In this document: in pieces, positions 16,426 through 25,510 of the stretch | Position numbering within the stretch: position 1 is the stretch's first letter | How the letters are laid out: every line of letters starts with the position of its first letter | Source of the DNA: UBA2421 sp002343075 | GTDB taxonomy: Bacteria; Planctomycetota; Phycisphaerae; Tepidisphaerales; Tepidisphaeraceae | Reading direction: 5' to 3' | Assembly: GCA_937982565.1 (NCBI GenBank) | Contig: CALJLN010000047.1 | Location: 186,001 to 250,000 of the forward strand | DNA: 64,000 bases | Made by a program: the position numbers and the translations under genes | The notes under the pieces: model-generated | What the model was told of the DNA's origin: nothing | What the model saw: the letters and a program-made list of their open reading frames with translations, nothing else | The model's database searches: none

Positions 16426-17113
16426 CGGGCGCGCATAATCGCAAACTCCTTCCGTGATTCAGTCTCAGAACGCAGCAATTCTGCTTTGCGCTGCGCAATC
16501 GGTGCGCGCGGCGCGCAACACCGGTGGATGGTGAGAGCGCGCTCATTGAAAAGCGAATACGACCAGGGACCAGAGTAGGAGTACGCTCGCATCACAGTGC
16601 AGCGGCGGTGCAGTTGCCCTGATGGCGTATGAAGGCGCTTTGGCAGACGCAACCCGCTTCCTTCTCCGGGTCTTCCACGGCGCGGCGGCGGACAATTCTG
16701 GGTCTGCCTGGACACGCCCCGTGCCCGCAAATGCCCGAAAATGCCCGATTTTGCGAAAATGTATCGGGCCGATTTTTTGGGCGCAAGTGCATTGATGATA
16801 GTGGTTTACGCGCCAGACGATTGCGGAACGAGATCGGGCATCGAGCCAGCACGTCGGGTGAGGGGCAACGGGCAGTCGGCGATGCCCGGGCGGGCGATTC
16901 GCAAGTCGCATTCTTTACACGATTTTTACCTCGCGCTATCGCCGCTCCGGCGCTGTTCTTAATGCAGATGCCGGAAAACCCTGCCCGTCGCGGCTGGTGA
17001 CGTCGGCTTGTGTGGTCAGGGCAATCGGGATCGCCACACAGTTCGGTCGGCTGCGTTACAGCCCGTCGGGACGGGTCCCGTCGGCAGAAAGACAACTTTG
17101 ATTGGAGCAGGTT
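16426..17113. other. intergenic region without recognisable gene
   Basis: About 690 bases between the DAHP synthase hairpin and the pseudopilin gene. Open frames on either strand here lack a ribosome site, have skewed composition (very Arg/Ser/Pro-rich) and show no domain. It contains small palindromic pieces, for example around 16500-16520 and 17063-17085 (GACGGGTCCCGTC), and presumably the promoter of the downstream gene. I see no RNA gene in it. Confidence 0.5.
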
Positions 17114-18151
17114 ATGCGCAGGACGCGCCTCGCAAGAAGTGGTGGATCAGGGTTTACACTGGTGGAATTACTGGTTGTTATCGGGATTATTGCAGTGTTA
17201 ATCGGAATCCTGCTTCCGACGCTCGGTAAGGCGCGGGAGCAGGCAAATATCACCAAGTGCTCGTCCAACCTGCGAGCGATTGGACAAGGATTCGCGATCT
17301 ATCTTGCAGAGAGTCGAGGCGTCTATCCGGCGGCATATGTTTACAACGTGGGCTCCGGTGCCCCCGCGGCGCGACGTGGAGGAACCGCGGTCAATCGAAC
17401 GCTCGGGTACACGCACTGGTCGTGGTACATTTTCAACACCAAGCGTTCCAACAGCACCGGTGATGCGAATCCGGTTCAGGAGGCGGCCTTTACATGTCCT
17501 TCGCTGGAGGATGGCGGCCTGCCACCGACGAATCCCAGGCAGGATGATCTGCTCCCCGGGCAGAATCGCGACCCCAGCACAGCGGCAAGTGTTGTAGACA
17601 ATCAGGTGCGCCGTCTGGCGTACACAGTGAACGAGGCGATCCTGCCTCGAAACAAGTTCTCTCCCGATGTCGAGGGCCATAAGGGTGGGGCAAACGCTCA
17701 ATACGTGAAGGCATCGCGGATCCGAAAATCGTCCGATGTCATTCTGGCGACTGAGTTTACTCAGAACTATCGCGTGGTGTCCGACGGTGCCGCAGACGGC
17801 ATTGTCAAGAGCCATCGGCCCGTGCATGGGTTTATCAACAGTGCCGACAGCTACGACTTCAGCGACGCCGTGAACATCAACCCGAACATCGCACCGTTCC
17901 GGCTGGCCGAAGCGCCGCCGTTCCCACCGATACCAACCGATGCACGGCTTTACTGGGTGGGTCGCAATCACGGGCGCGCCAAAGCCGGCGCCTCGGCCAA
18001 GCAATATCCAAAGACCAACTTCCTTTTCTGCGACGGGCATGTCGAGACCAAGCTGATCGAAGAGACGCTCGGCAGTCCCACGTGGCAATGGGGTGAGCGA
18101 GTCTACTCGGTCGAGGGCGAGCCGACGATCAAGGACGTGCCACCGCGCTAA
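17114..18151 (+). CDS. prepilin-type N-terminal methylation / H-X9-DG domain protein (pseudopilin-like)
   Basis: This is a 345-residue member of the large planctomycete family with a type IV prepilin N-terminus and a C-terminal H-X9-DG motif. The prepilin cleavage site is GGSG before FTLVELLVVIGIIAVLIGIL, the hydrophobic helix with the conserved Glu at +5. The C-terminal motif is seen in NFLFCDGHVE, preceded by NHGRA. Such proteins are processed by prepilin peptidase and are thought to form pseudopilus- or surface-associated structures; their exact job is unknown. ATG 17114 follows GGAGCAGG. The next gene, 170 bases downstream on the same strand, encodes a secreted PEP-CTERM protein. Confidence 0.88.
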   Translation: MRRTRLARSGGSGFTLVELLVVIGIIAVLIGILLPTLGKAREQANITKCSSNLRAIGQGFAIYLAESRGVYPAAYVYNVGSGAPAARRGGTAVNRTLGYTHWSWYIFNTKRSNSTGDANPVQEAAFTCPSLEDGGLPPTNPRQDDLLPGQNRDPSTAASVVDNQVRRLAYTVNEAILPRNKFSPDVEGHKGGANAQYVKASRIRKSSDVILATEFTQNYRVVSDGAADGIVKSHRPVHGFINSADSYDFSDAVNINPNIAPFRLAEAPPFPPIPTDARLYWVGRNHGRAKAGASAKQYPKTNFLFCDGHVETKLIEETLGSPTWQWGERVYSVEGEPTIKDVPPR

Positions 18152-18321
18152 CCCACTGGCGCATGATCATCGTCATGCAAAGCAAGCGCTTCGGTCGTAC
18201 TGCCGAAACAATCGCAGTTCAAGATAAACATCTGCTGCTTGGGTCTGGATAAGTTTGGCTCGGCAATTGCCGGCACCCCACGCGGCGTAGCAATAGTTCC
18301 CTCTATCTCAGGAGCAGGATC

Positions 18322-21300
18322 ATGGAGAAAGTGTCTACTCAGCGGCGAAAACTCGCACTGGCCTCAGCAGTCGTTGCAACTCTGGCAACGGCAGCGGTGA
18401 ACGCCGGTGTCACCAACGACGGCGGCAGCCCGTTTGCCGACCCCCGCACCTACAAGATCTCAGCATCCGGCGCGACCGCGCTCGGAGCACTCACCCGCGG
18501 GGCGACGACGAATTCGCAGAACTTCCCCACGGGCGAAAACAACTCGCTTTGGCGGCTTGGTACCGATCAGCTTCGTATCGGGCGCACTCTATACACGGCG
18601 AACGTCGGCGCGCAGCAGTTGCTTTCCTGGCGCACCACGCCGACCGCCGGCGCCAATCTCGCGCTGCTGACCGCCGACAGAATCGAATATCAGTATCATG
18701 AGGTCGGCTCGATCAACGGCATTCTTGAGACGGCCAAGGGCGGGGGGTTGTTCCTTCCATCGGGCTTTGGCAACGAACTCGATGCAGATACGCCCAGCCA
18801 ATCGGCACCGCTCTGGCGTCAAGGCTGGTCGCAGATTAACGCAAACACCTACATCATCGACGGCGGTGGAACGCAGAGTGGGTCCAACCCCGGTGGTTGG
18901 ACGGCCGCTTCTCAGGGCAAGCCGCGCATTGGTTACACCGATGTCCGCTCGTTCCAGGCATTCGCGGCCGACGATCTTGCAGGCACTCCATCCCCTGACC
19001 GTCGCCCGCGCGATCTTGTGGGCACCGGACAGAACGAGAATGCGCAGTACGGCGTCGGCCGGCGGGCCTACAATGTGGCGACCGGGACCTTCGGAACCAA
19101 CTTTCAGGCACTCGCCAATCGAAGCGTCATTGCCGGCGAGACCGGCGGCGATCCCGGGACGAGCTTCCTCCGAAATGAAACACTGGCAATTGTTCCCTTT
19201 GCCATCGCTGCCAACCCGGGTACCGGTCTGAGCGGCATCACGGAAGACGACGGTCGCTGGCTTCAAGGCGCGGGCCGTCTGAAGAATGGTGCCAACTTCA
19301 ACAGCACCACCCGCGAGATTGGGTCTGGCACGCGCAATCAGGGCGCCAACAACCTCAATCTCGACGCGTCTTTCGCCGGCGGAGAGCGCGACCGCCGGTC
19401 GATGGCTGCCGGAAATGTCAACGATGTCGATGTCAACGGCCAGCCGGCGGTCATTCGTCCGGGCGATGAGATGAACCCGAACAAGGATCTCTTCGGCGTG
19501 GATGCTTCGCTGGCGGCATCGCAGCAGCCGAAGGAACATCGCATCGGGCCGTTCATGCGGTTCAGCGACAAGAGTTCCGGCGGTTCGGGCGTTCGTCCGA
19601 CCGTTGTGAATAACCGCATGGCGCTGGGCATCCTGAGCGTCGGCGACGTAGGCGACCGCGGGCTGCAGAATCTGGATGGTTCCATTCCTGCCAACTCGCG
19701 GACCGACCCCATGAGGGTTCTTAAGATCAAATGGGAAAAGGAAGCCGGCGAATCCGACACAGCCGGCGACGACGGATTCGTTCAGCCGACAGCATTCAAT
19801 GTCACCAACGGCCGATACCAGATGTGGTCGGCGGCTCAGGCAGTCACCGTCATCGGCATCGACACCAACGGAGACGGCAAGGCCGACCGTCGCGGCACCG
19901 TCTCGGAAGACGCCAGCAACCCCAACAAGCTCGTCTGGGGCGATGTGGATGATCAGACCCAGGCACCCGACGGATCGGCACTCACGACGCCCGTCGGCAC
20001 AGCCGGCGTGGGGGTTCACCGCAAATTTCTGAACAACATTCGTCAATCGGTAAGCAACTTCCCCTCTACCTCGGTCACCCCGGCAGACGGGGTGATTGCC
20101 GCCGGGTTTATTCCAGAGCAGGTGATGAAAGTAGAGAAAGATTTCGACGGCGGCAAGCAGACCTGGAGCAACTCGCCCGCCGGATTTGATCAATCTCTCT
20201 ATGATCTTCTTGTCGTCAACAATCCACCAGCCGGCTCGGCCAATCTGAAGAGCCGGCTGAACTGGATCGACCCCTCGATCGATCCGATCAACAGTGGCAC
20301 GCTCGGTTTTGTCGGTGACACCAATAACGCGTCGTTGGGATACCGAATCTTCGCCGCCGATGTTTCCAACAGTTCTACCGCGCCGACCAAGCTGATCGAC
20401 CTGACGCCGCGAAACGTCCTTGCCGGTGATATGGACGGCAACGGTGTGCGCGATCTGGACGACGTGGAAGAACTCGCTCAGGCCTACGCGGCCAGCGAAG
20501 CTCAGGGAAACATCGTTGGTAACGCCGCTGTGGCCAATCTGGCCCTGGGCCTTAGCAGTGACGATCTGATCGTGTTGACCGACTTCAACGGCTCGGGCAA
20601 CATCGATCCGGCCAGCACCAATGCGGCTCCGGTCTATCGTGCCGTCGATCGCAATGACGTCATCTTCTTTCTGAAGGGCGCAACCGTAGACACCGTCAAC
20701 GCCAACCCCGACACCGGCTATGCCGGTTCGAGCGACGCTCAGGTTCGCCGTGAAGATGGTGTCCGTCTGGGCAAGCTCAAGAAGAACGAAGCCATCGACC
20801 GCTTCAATGCGGCATTCCTGACCGCGGGCGGCAATGCGGCGCTGGCGATTCAGAAGGCCGACGTGGACAACAACGGCGTTGTTGATCGTATCGACGCGCG
20901 TCGCATTAATGACTTGGTCGGAACAGCACCGTACAGCCTCTCGCTGGCTGATGTGCTGACACAGTATGACATCGATCCGATCTATGCCGAACTGACCGAT
21001 GATAACTTCATCGGGCACGTTGATCCGGACGGCGCCGGGCCGCTCAAGAGCGATTTCCAGATTGCGCGTGGCGAGGTCGGGGCGTTGCTCCTCGACGGCG
21101 ATGCCGACTTCAGCGGTGGGGTGAACCTTGATGACTTCACCGTGCTCGCGTCCAACTTCGGCAACCCGGCCCAGCGGTGGTCGGATGCCGACTTCAACTT
21201 TGACGGCAACATCACGCTCGACGACTTCACGGCGCTGGCGGCCAACTTCGGCCTGACAGCGCCGGGCGATGTCGCCCGGGGCGCGGCAGTGCCGGAACCG

Positions 21301-21360
21301 GCCGTCGCCGGCCTGCTTGCCGTCGCCTCGACGGGCCTGCTGGGCCGTCGTCGGAAGTAG
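18322..21360 (+). CDS. large secreted protein with dockerin-like repeats and PEP-CTERM sorting signal
   Basis: This is a 1012-residue exported protein. It starts after AGGAG (18311-18315) and has a basic N-terminus plus hydrophobic signal (LALASAVVATLATAAVNA). The body is a Gly/Asn/Asp-rich extracellular domain that I do not recognise. Several EF-hand/dockerin-like calcium motifs are visible: GDMDGNGVRDLDD near residue 703, DVDNNGVVDRIDA near 850, then DADFSGGVNLDDFTVLASNFG and DFNFDGNITLDDFTALAANFG near 930 to 980. The C-terminus is a PEP-CTERM signal: VPEP, a hydrophobic helix and RRRK. It is probably sorted to the cell surface by an exosortase-type system. The first half contains no catalytic signature that I can name. 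Confidence 0.85.
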   Translation: MEKVSTQRRKLALASAVVATLATAAVNAGVTNDGGSPFADPRTYKISASGATALGALTRGATTNSQNFPTGENNSLWRLGTDQLRIGRTLYTANVGAQQLLSWRTTPTAGANLALLTADRIEYQYHEVGSINGILETAKGGGLFLPSGFGNELDADTPSQSAPLWRQGWSQINANTYIIDGGGTQSGSNPGGWTAASQGKPRIGYTDVRSFQAFAADDLAGTPSPDRRPRDLVGTGQNENAQYGVGRRAYNVATGTFGTNFQALANRSVIAGETGGDPGTSFLRNETLAIVPFAIAANPGTGLSGITEDDGRWLQGAGRLKNGANFNSTTREIGSGTRNQGANNLNLDASFAGGERDRRSMAAGNVNDVDVNGQPAVIRPGDEMNPNKDLFGVDASLAASQQPKEHRIGPFMRFSDKSSGGSGVRPTVVNNRMALGILSVGDVGDRGLQNLDGSIPANSRTDPMRVLKIKWEKEAGESDTAGDDGFVQPTAFNVTNGRYQMWSAAQAVTVIGIDTNGDGKADRRGTVSEDASNPNKLVWGDVDDQTQAPDGSALTTPVGTAGVGVHRKFLNNIRQSVSNFPSTSVTPADGVIAAGFIPEQVMKVEKDFDGGKQTWSNSPAGFDQSLYDLLVVNNPPAGSANLKSRLNWIDPSIDPINSGTLGFVGDTNNASLGYRIFAADVSNSSTAPTKLIDLTPRNVLAGDMDGNGVRDLDDVEELAQAYAASEAQGNIVGNAAVANLALGLSSDDLIVLTDFNGSGNIDPASTNAAPVYRAVDRNDVIFFLKGATVDTVNANPDTGYAGSSDAQVRREDGVRLGKLKKNEAIDRFNAAFLTAGGNAALAIQKADVDNNGVVDRIDARRINDLVGTAPYSLSLADVLTQYDIDPIYAELTDDNFIGHVDPDGAGPLKSDFQIARGEVGALLLDGDADFSGGVNLDDFTVLASNFGNPAQRWSDADFNFDGNITLDDFTALAANFGLTAPGDVARGAAVPEPAVAGLLAVASTGLLGRRRK

Positions 21361-21387
21361 GACTGCTCTGTTTTCTTCAGATCGCCA

Positions 21388-21415
21388 GGCCGCGAGCGCA
21401 ACCGCGCTCGCGGCC
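21388..21415. terminator. bidirectional hairpin between convergent genes
   Basis: A perfect 12-base stem (GGCCGCGAGCGC, 21388-21399, paired with 21404-21415) with a four-base loop lies 27 bases after the PEP-CTERM gene and 60 bases after the mutL stop on the other strand. It has no T-run on either side, but its position between converging genes suggests termination of both transcripts. Confidence 0.55.
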
Positions 21416-21475
21416 TTGGCGCGTTCTGACGCTAAGGCGCAAGAAATTCACAAATGTGAACAAATATGGTGCGAA

Positions 21476-23425
21476 TCAGAACCCCGTGCGCTTGAACTGC
21501 TTTTCGAGGTCGCGAAGCGAGAGGCGGAGCGTGGTGGGCCGGCCGTGAGGGCAGTTGCTCGAACGGTCCACCAGTTCGCGGCGGGCGAGCAGCGCGGAGA
21601 TCTCGTCGGGAGAAAGTGGGTCGCCAGCCTTCACCGCGGCCTTGCAGGACATCATGTCGAGCACCTCGTGAAGAAGTTGCTCTTCAGTGAGGTCGAGCAA
21701 TTCCTGCTCACCCTTTTCGAGCAGTTCGCGAATGAACTCGCCGGGGTCGAGCCTGTGAAGAAAGGAGGGAAACCCCTGAACCGCCACGCTGCCAGGCCCC
21801 CACACCGAGGCCTCAATGCCGAGCTTGCCGAGCAGCGGCTGAATCTGTTCGAGCAACTCGCACTGCCTGCTGCTGGCGGACAGAGTAATGGGAATAAGCA
21901 GCCGCTGGCTTTCAAGCGGGCCGCGCGCAATGCGGGTGAGCAGCTCTTCAAAAATGACGCGCTCGTGCAAAGCGTGCTGATCGATGATGACCAAGCCATC
22001 ATCGGTCTGAGCGATGAGATAGCTGTTGTGAAGCTGAAGCGCCTTCCCGCCGCTAGACATCGTGGGTAAATGCGCGAATGGGGATGCCGGCTGCGGCTCA
22101 ACTGGAAACGCGTCTCCTAGGGGCGCGTCGGCGGGGGACTGGATTGGAGTGGTTTGCGACAGCGGGGCGGCGAATGGCGCAGCTTCACGCTCGGCGACGT
22201 GGGCATCCGTTAGTTCCCCGGACGCGGCCGGGGTAGATAATGAAAACGCCGCAGTCGGTGCTGGGGGCTGTCGCATCACGACGGGCGACAGGCCAGCCGG
22301 CATCGGCAAGAGCGGCTGGCTGACAGCGGGGGCGGGCGCGCGAAAAAAGTCGGCGAGCCGTTGCTGCATGGTATTGCGTTGCGTGTCGTCGGCTTGCGGT
22401 CGGGCGTTGGGAATGGCGCGTGGTGTGAGGTCGCTGCCGAGTAGCCGCTCGCGGACGGTGCTCATCACCAGGCCGTGAATGCGTCCGCTGTCTTTGAATC
22501 GCACCTCTGCCTTGGTGGGATGGACGTTCACATCCACATCCTGCGGCGGAATGGTGACGAGCAGAATCGCGGCAGGGTGACGTCCCGGCTCGGTCAGCCC
22601 GCGATAGCTTTCGCGCAGCGCGTGTTGGATGAACTTGTCGCGAATTGGCCGATTATTGAGGAAAAAATGCTGATACTTTGCCGTGGGCCTCGCGAGTTCT
22701 GGAAGACCGATCACTCCGCGCAGCCGAATCTCCGCATCGCCGCTGTCGATGGGCAGTCGCTGTTCGTGGAAGTCGGAGGGCCATGCGGCCAGCCATCGTC
22801 GTTCGGGCGTCGTGGCAGGTAGATCGAGGGATAGACGACCATTATGAAACAGCTTGAACGCGATCTCGCACATCGGCAGCGCGGTCCGAAGCAACTGTTC
22901 GGAAATGTATCCGTATTCGGTCTGCGTGCCTTTCAAAAACTTTCGCCGCGCCGGGACGTTAAAGAAAAGATTGCGAATCTCGATCGTCGTTCCGACATTA
23001 CCCGCCGCGGCCTGCGGCGCGGAGATAGTCGAGCCGCGATTGAGCACTTCCCAGGCAATGGCGTTGGGTTCGTGGGTGCGCGAGAAAATACGCGCGTGGC
23101 TGACCGAGCCGATGCTCGCCAGCGCTTCACCGCGGAAGCCCATGGTGCCGATTCGAAAGAGATCTTCGTCGCACGCGAGCTTGCTCGTGGCATGCGAAGC
23201 AAAAGCAAGCAGCAGCTCACCCGGCGGAATGCCGCAGCCGTTGTCGATGACGCGGATCAGCTCGCGCCCGCCGTCTTCCACCTCGACGGTTATCTCAGTC
23301 GCGCCCGCATCGACGGCGTTCTCGATCAACTCTTTCACCACACTCGCTGGCCGCTCAATCACCTCGCCAGCGGCGATGCGATTGATCAGCGCGGGGGGAA
23401 GTTGTTGGATTGGGTTACGAACCAC
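21476..23425 (-). CDS. mutL: DNA mismatch repair protein MutL
   Basis: This is a 649-residue MutL. The N-terminal GHKL ATPase is complete: IAAGEVIERPASVVKELIENAVDAGA, VIDNGCGIPPGE and GTMGFRGEALASIGSVS. A transducer domain ends near residue 330, a Pro/Ala-rich linker of about 120 residues follows, then a C-terminal dimerisation domain. The C-terminal domain carries the metal-dependent endonuclease motif DQHA-x2-E-x4-E (DQHALHERVIFE) and the conserved CPHGRP element. It should therefore be a nicking MutL as in bacteria without MutH. It would work with MutS, which is not in this window. It starts at ATG 23425 and is followed by the fructose-bisphosphatase gene in the opposite end order, 54 bases away. 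Confidence 0.96.
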   Translation of the reverse strand: MVRNPIQQLPPALINRIAAGEVIERPASVVKELIENAVDAGATEITVEVEDGGRELIRVIDNGCGIPPGELLLAFASHATSKLACDEDLFRIGTMGFRGEALASIGSVSHARIFSRTHEPNAIAWEVLNRGSTISAPQAAAGNVGTTIEIRNLFFNVPARRKFLKGTQTEYGYISEQLLRTALPMCEIAFKLFHNGRLSLDLPATTPERRWLAAWPSDFHEQRLPIDSGDAEIRLRGVIGLPELARPTAKYQHFFLNNRPIRDKFIQHALRESYRGLTEPGRHPAAILLVTIPPQDVDVNVHPTKAEVRFKDSGRIHGLVMSTVRERLLGSDLTPRAIPNARPQADDTQRNTMQQRLADFFRAPAPAVSQPLLPMPAGLSPVVMRQPPAPTAAFSLSTPAASGELTDAHVAEREAAPFAAPLSQTTPIQSPADAPLGDAFPVEPQPASPFAHLPTMSSGGKALQLHNSYLIAQTDDGLVIIDQHALHERVIFEELLTRIARGPLESQRLLIPITLSASSRQCELLEQIQPLLGKLGIEASVWGPGSVAVQGFPSFLHRLDPGEFIRELLEKGEQELLDLTEEQLLHEVLDMMSCKAAVKAGDPLSPDEISALLARRELVDRSSNCPHGRPTTLRLSLRDLEKQFKRTGF

Positions 23426-23479
23426 GGCGTGATTGTAGGCGACAACGCTCGTCGAGCGAATTCAGTTGGCGAGAGTCGA

Positions 23480-25420
23480 TTACATTTCCATCAGGTATCC
23501 CGCGCGATAGGCCACGATGAGCTGCTTCAACTGGGCGATCTGCCCGCGGAAGGCAACGCCTTTGTCGGTCTCGCCCAGCGTTCGGGGCTTCTTGTTTTTC
23601 CGAATTCCGACGATCTTCGGCACGATGTCGGCACCGCCTTTGATGAACTGCTCCACCGAATCGAAATGGTGAAGTTCGGCGATGTCGATCCCACCCGGCT
23701 CGATGATAAGGGTGTATCCACGGTCGCCGTAGGCTTCGCTGAATGCACCGTCGATGGTCACAGCATTCCCGCCGTCTTTCAGGGGCTTTTCGCCTTTATC
23801 AACCTTCACGGGTACATGTCCGTTGACGAGCAACACGTTATCACCCATTCCAAAATCGGCGCAGATTCGTTTAACGAATTCGGCGTCATGAATCAGCTTG
23901 AAGTAGGCGTTTTTGTGCTCCTCGTGCGTCTGTTTGTCGGCGACAAATGCGGTCTCGAATGTCGTCATCTTGTCCTTGCCAAACAGCGGCGAACGCGGGC
24001 CGGCCCAGAGATACCAAAGCCAGTCGAGATCGCTCGCCGAGGCGTCCTGTCCGGCGCGAAAGCTCCTCCGGATGATCTCGTCGAAGGCATCCATCATCGC
24101 GCGCCCCGAAACTTCCCTGCCATCGATCGACAGCGGGAGGGGATTGCCTGTTTTGTCGACCGCGACGCACGCGTGGAAAATCAGGACCTCGTCGCGCTTC
24201 TTCCACATCGCACCATGCTGCGCTACCCACCGCATGTGCTGCCAGAGCCGGGTGCTGCCGAGAAACAGCGACTGAAGCTCGGCCATGCACCGTTGTTCGG
24301 CTTTGTTCAACTGATAGGGGTTCTTCGGGTCGAGCGTGGGAAAGTGCTTGTCGAGCAGTTCGTGCGATTTACCGCCAATCTCAACTGTCCCCGCGGGCAG
24401 GTTGATCTTGTGCAGGAGGTTGCGATCGTCGATTCCCCACTCGGGGTGCCGGTTGATGAGCTGGCCCTCGGTCTTGAATTGCAGCACCGCCATGGCCTTC
24501 TGCATGCGAGCGAGCAGCAGGGGGTCGTATGCATGTTCGACCTTTACCTTAAATCGCTCCGCCGGGTCGTCCTTATACATGTCGCGCGCCAGCCGTTCGA
24601 GTGGTTCGAGGCTGATCCCATATCCGGCTTCGAGTTGAGCAATTCGGGCATACCGAATGCTGAACCGGAGAACGGTCGCGATCATCGCGTCGTGGCCAAG
24701 GCTTGCGCCCATCCAGACAAGATCGTGATTGCCCCAGAGCAACGTGGTGTGCGGCTGCTGCATAAGAAAATCAATCACGCGGTCAATCCGGGGGCCGCGG
24801 TCGCCAAGATCGCCGGCGACAATCAGTTCACCCACGGCAAGATTGCGAATGAGCCGCGAGAACGCGCGAATGATCGGCAGATCACGATCAAACTCCGACC
24901 GCGCTTCCACCATTGCGTCAACATAACCAATGCCACGGTTGATCATCGACTCGCTGACGAGCGCTTCGAGCAGTTCATGGTATTCCGTCGGCAGCAGCCG
25001 CATCACATGCTTGCGGCGAAACGTCTTGGCAAACTCTCGTACGATCTGAAACTGCAGCCGAAGCGTCTTGCTCACCCATTTCACGCGATCTTGCACGGTT
25101 TTCCATTCCGTACGCAGCCGGCGCATCGTCTCGGCGGGGTAGTAGACGATACAGAGCAACTCATGGCGTTCGGCCTCCGCGAGTTTGCTGGCAAAAAGCT
25201 TGTCTACCATGGGCCGGAGGCTCCCACTGGCATTGTTGACGACGTGCCTCAGCTTGGCATTCTCGCCGTGGACGTCGGATATGACATGGATCGTCTGGGC
25301 CAGCAGTCGTTGCATGGCGGTCAGCACGGATATCTCGGCCATCGCCAGGTCGGACGTGGGAAACATCGCCGCGAGGGGTCGTAAAGCCGCGATTTGTGCT
25401 TCTGTAAACGTTGAAGACAT
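23480..25420 (-). CDS. fbp: fructose-1,6-bisphosphatase, class III
   Basis: This is a 646-residue protein of the class III (Firmicutes-type) fructose-1,6-bisphosphatase family, which removes the 1-phosphate in gluconeogenesis. It belongs to the metallophosphoesterase superfamily. Metal-binding motifs are visible in order: HVISDVHGEN, AGDLGDRGPRIDRV, WGNHDLVWMGAS and, near the end, LLVNGHVPVKVDKGEKPL. The length equals the normal size for the family (about 640 to 670). ATG 25420 follows GGGAAAGGAA and removes 19 residues of implausible N-terminal extension. It is divergent from miaB, with 90 bases between the starts. It is transcribed towards mutL on the same strand and could be cotranscribed with it. 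Confidence 0.95.
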   Translation of the reverse strand: MSSTFTEAQIAALRPLAAMFPTSDLAMAEISVLTAMQRLLAQTIHVISDVHGENAKLRHVVNNASGSLRPMVDKLFASKLAEAERHELLCIVYYPAETMRRLRTEWKTVQDRVKWVSKTLRLQFQIVREFAKTFRRKHVMRLLPTEYHELLEALVSESMINRGIGYVDAMVEARSEFDRDLPIIRAFSRLIRNLAVGELIVAGDLGDRGPRIDRVIDFLMQQPHTTLLWGNHDLVWMGASLGHDAMIATVLRFSIRYARIAQLEAGYGISLEPLERLARDMYKDDPAERFKVKVEHAYDPLLLARMQKAMAVLQFKTEGQLINRHPEWGIDDRNLLHKINLPAGTVEIGGKSHELLDKHFPTLDPKNPYQLNKAEQRCMAELQSLFLGSTRLWQHMRWVAQHGAMWKKRDEVLIFHACVAVDKTGNPLPLSIDGREVSGRAMMDAFDEIIRRSFRAGQDASASDLDWLWYLWAGPRSPLFGKDKMTTFETAFVADKQTHEEHKNAYFKLIHDAEFVKRICADFGMGDNVLLVNGHVPVKVDKGEKPLKDGGNAVTIDGAFSEAYGDRGYTLIIEPGGIDIAELHHFDSVEQFIKGGADIVPKIVGIRKNKKPRTLGETDKGVAFRGQIAQLKQLIVAYRAGYLMEM

Positions 25421-25510
25421 GCCCGGGTGGTTCCTTTCCCTCGAAGATGCTATCTTAACCGGCTTTCGCTTCAACACGAGATAACCCTGGAATTGACTGC
25501 GACATCAGAC

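Noticed and set aside
16592..17095. Minus-strand frames between aroF and the pseudopilin gene
   Set aside because: No ribosome sites, no domains, composition unlike neighbouring genes; treated as intergenic.
18589..21018. 809-codon minus-strand frame
   Set aside because: Lies entirely antisense to the PEP-CTERM gene, which has signal peptide, repeats and sorting signal; the minus frame shows no domain.
22844..25384. 846-codon plus-strand frame
   Set aside because: Antisense to mutL and class III fbp, both unambiguous by motif.
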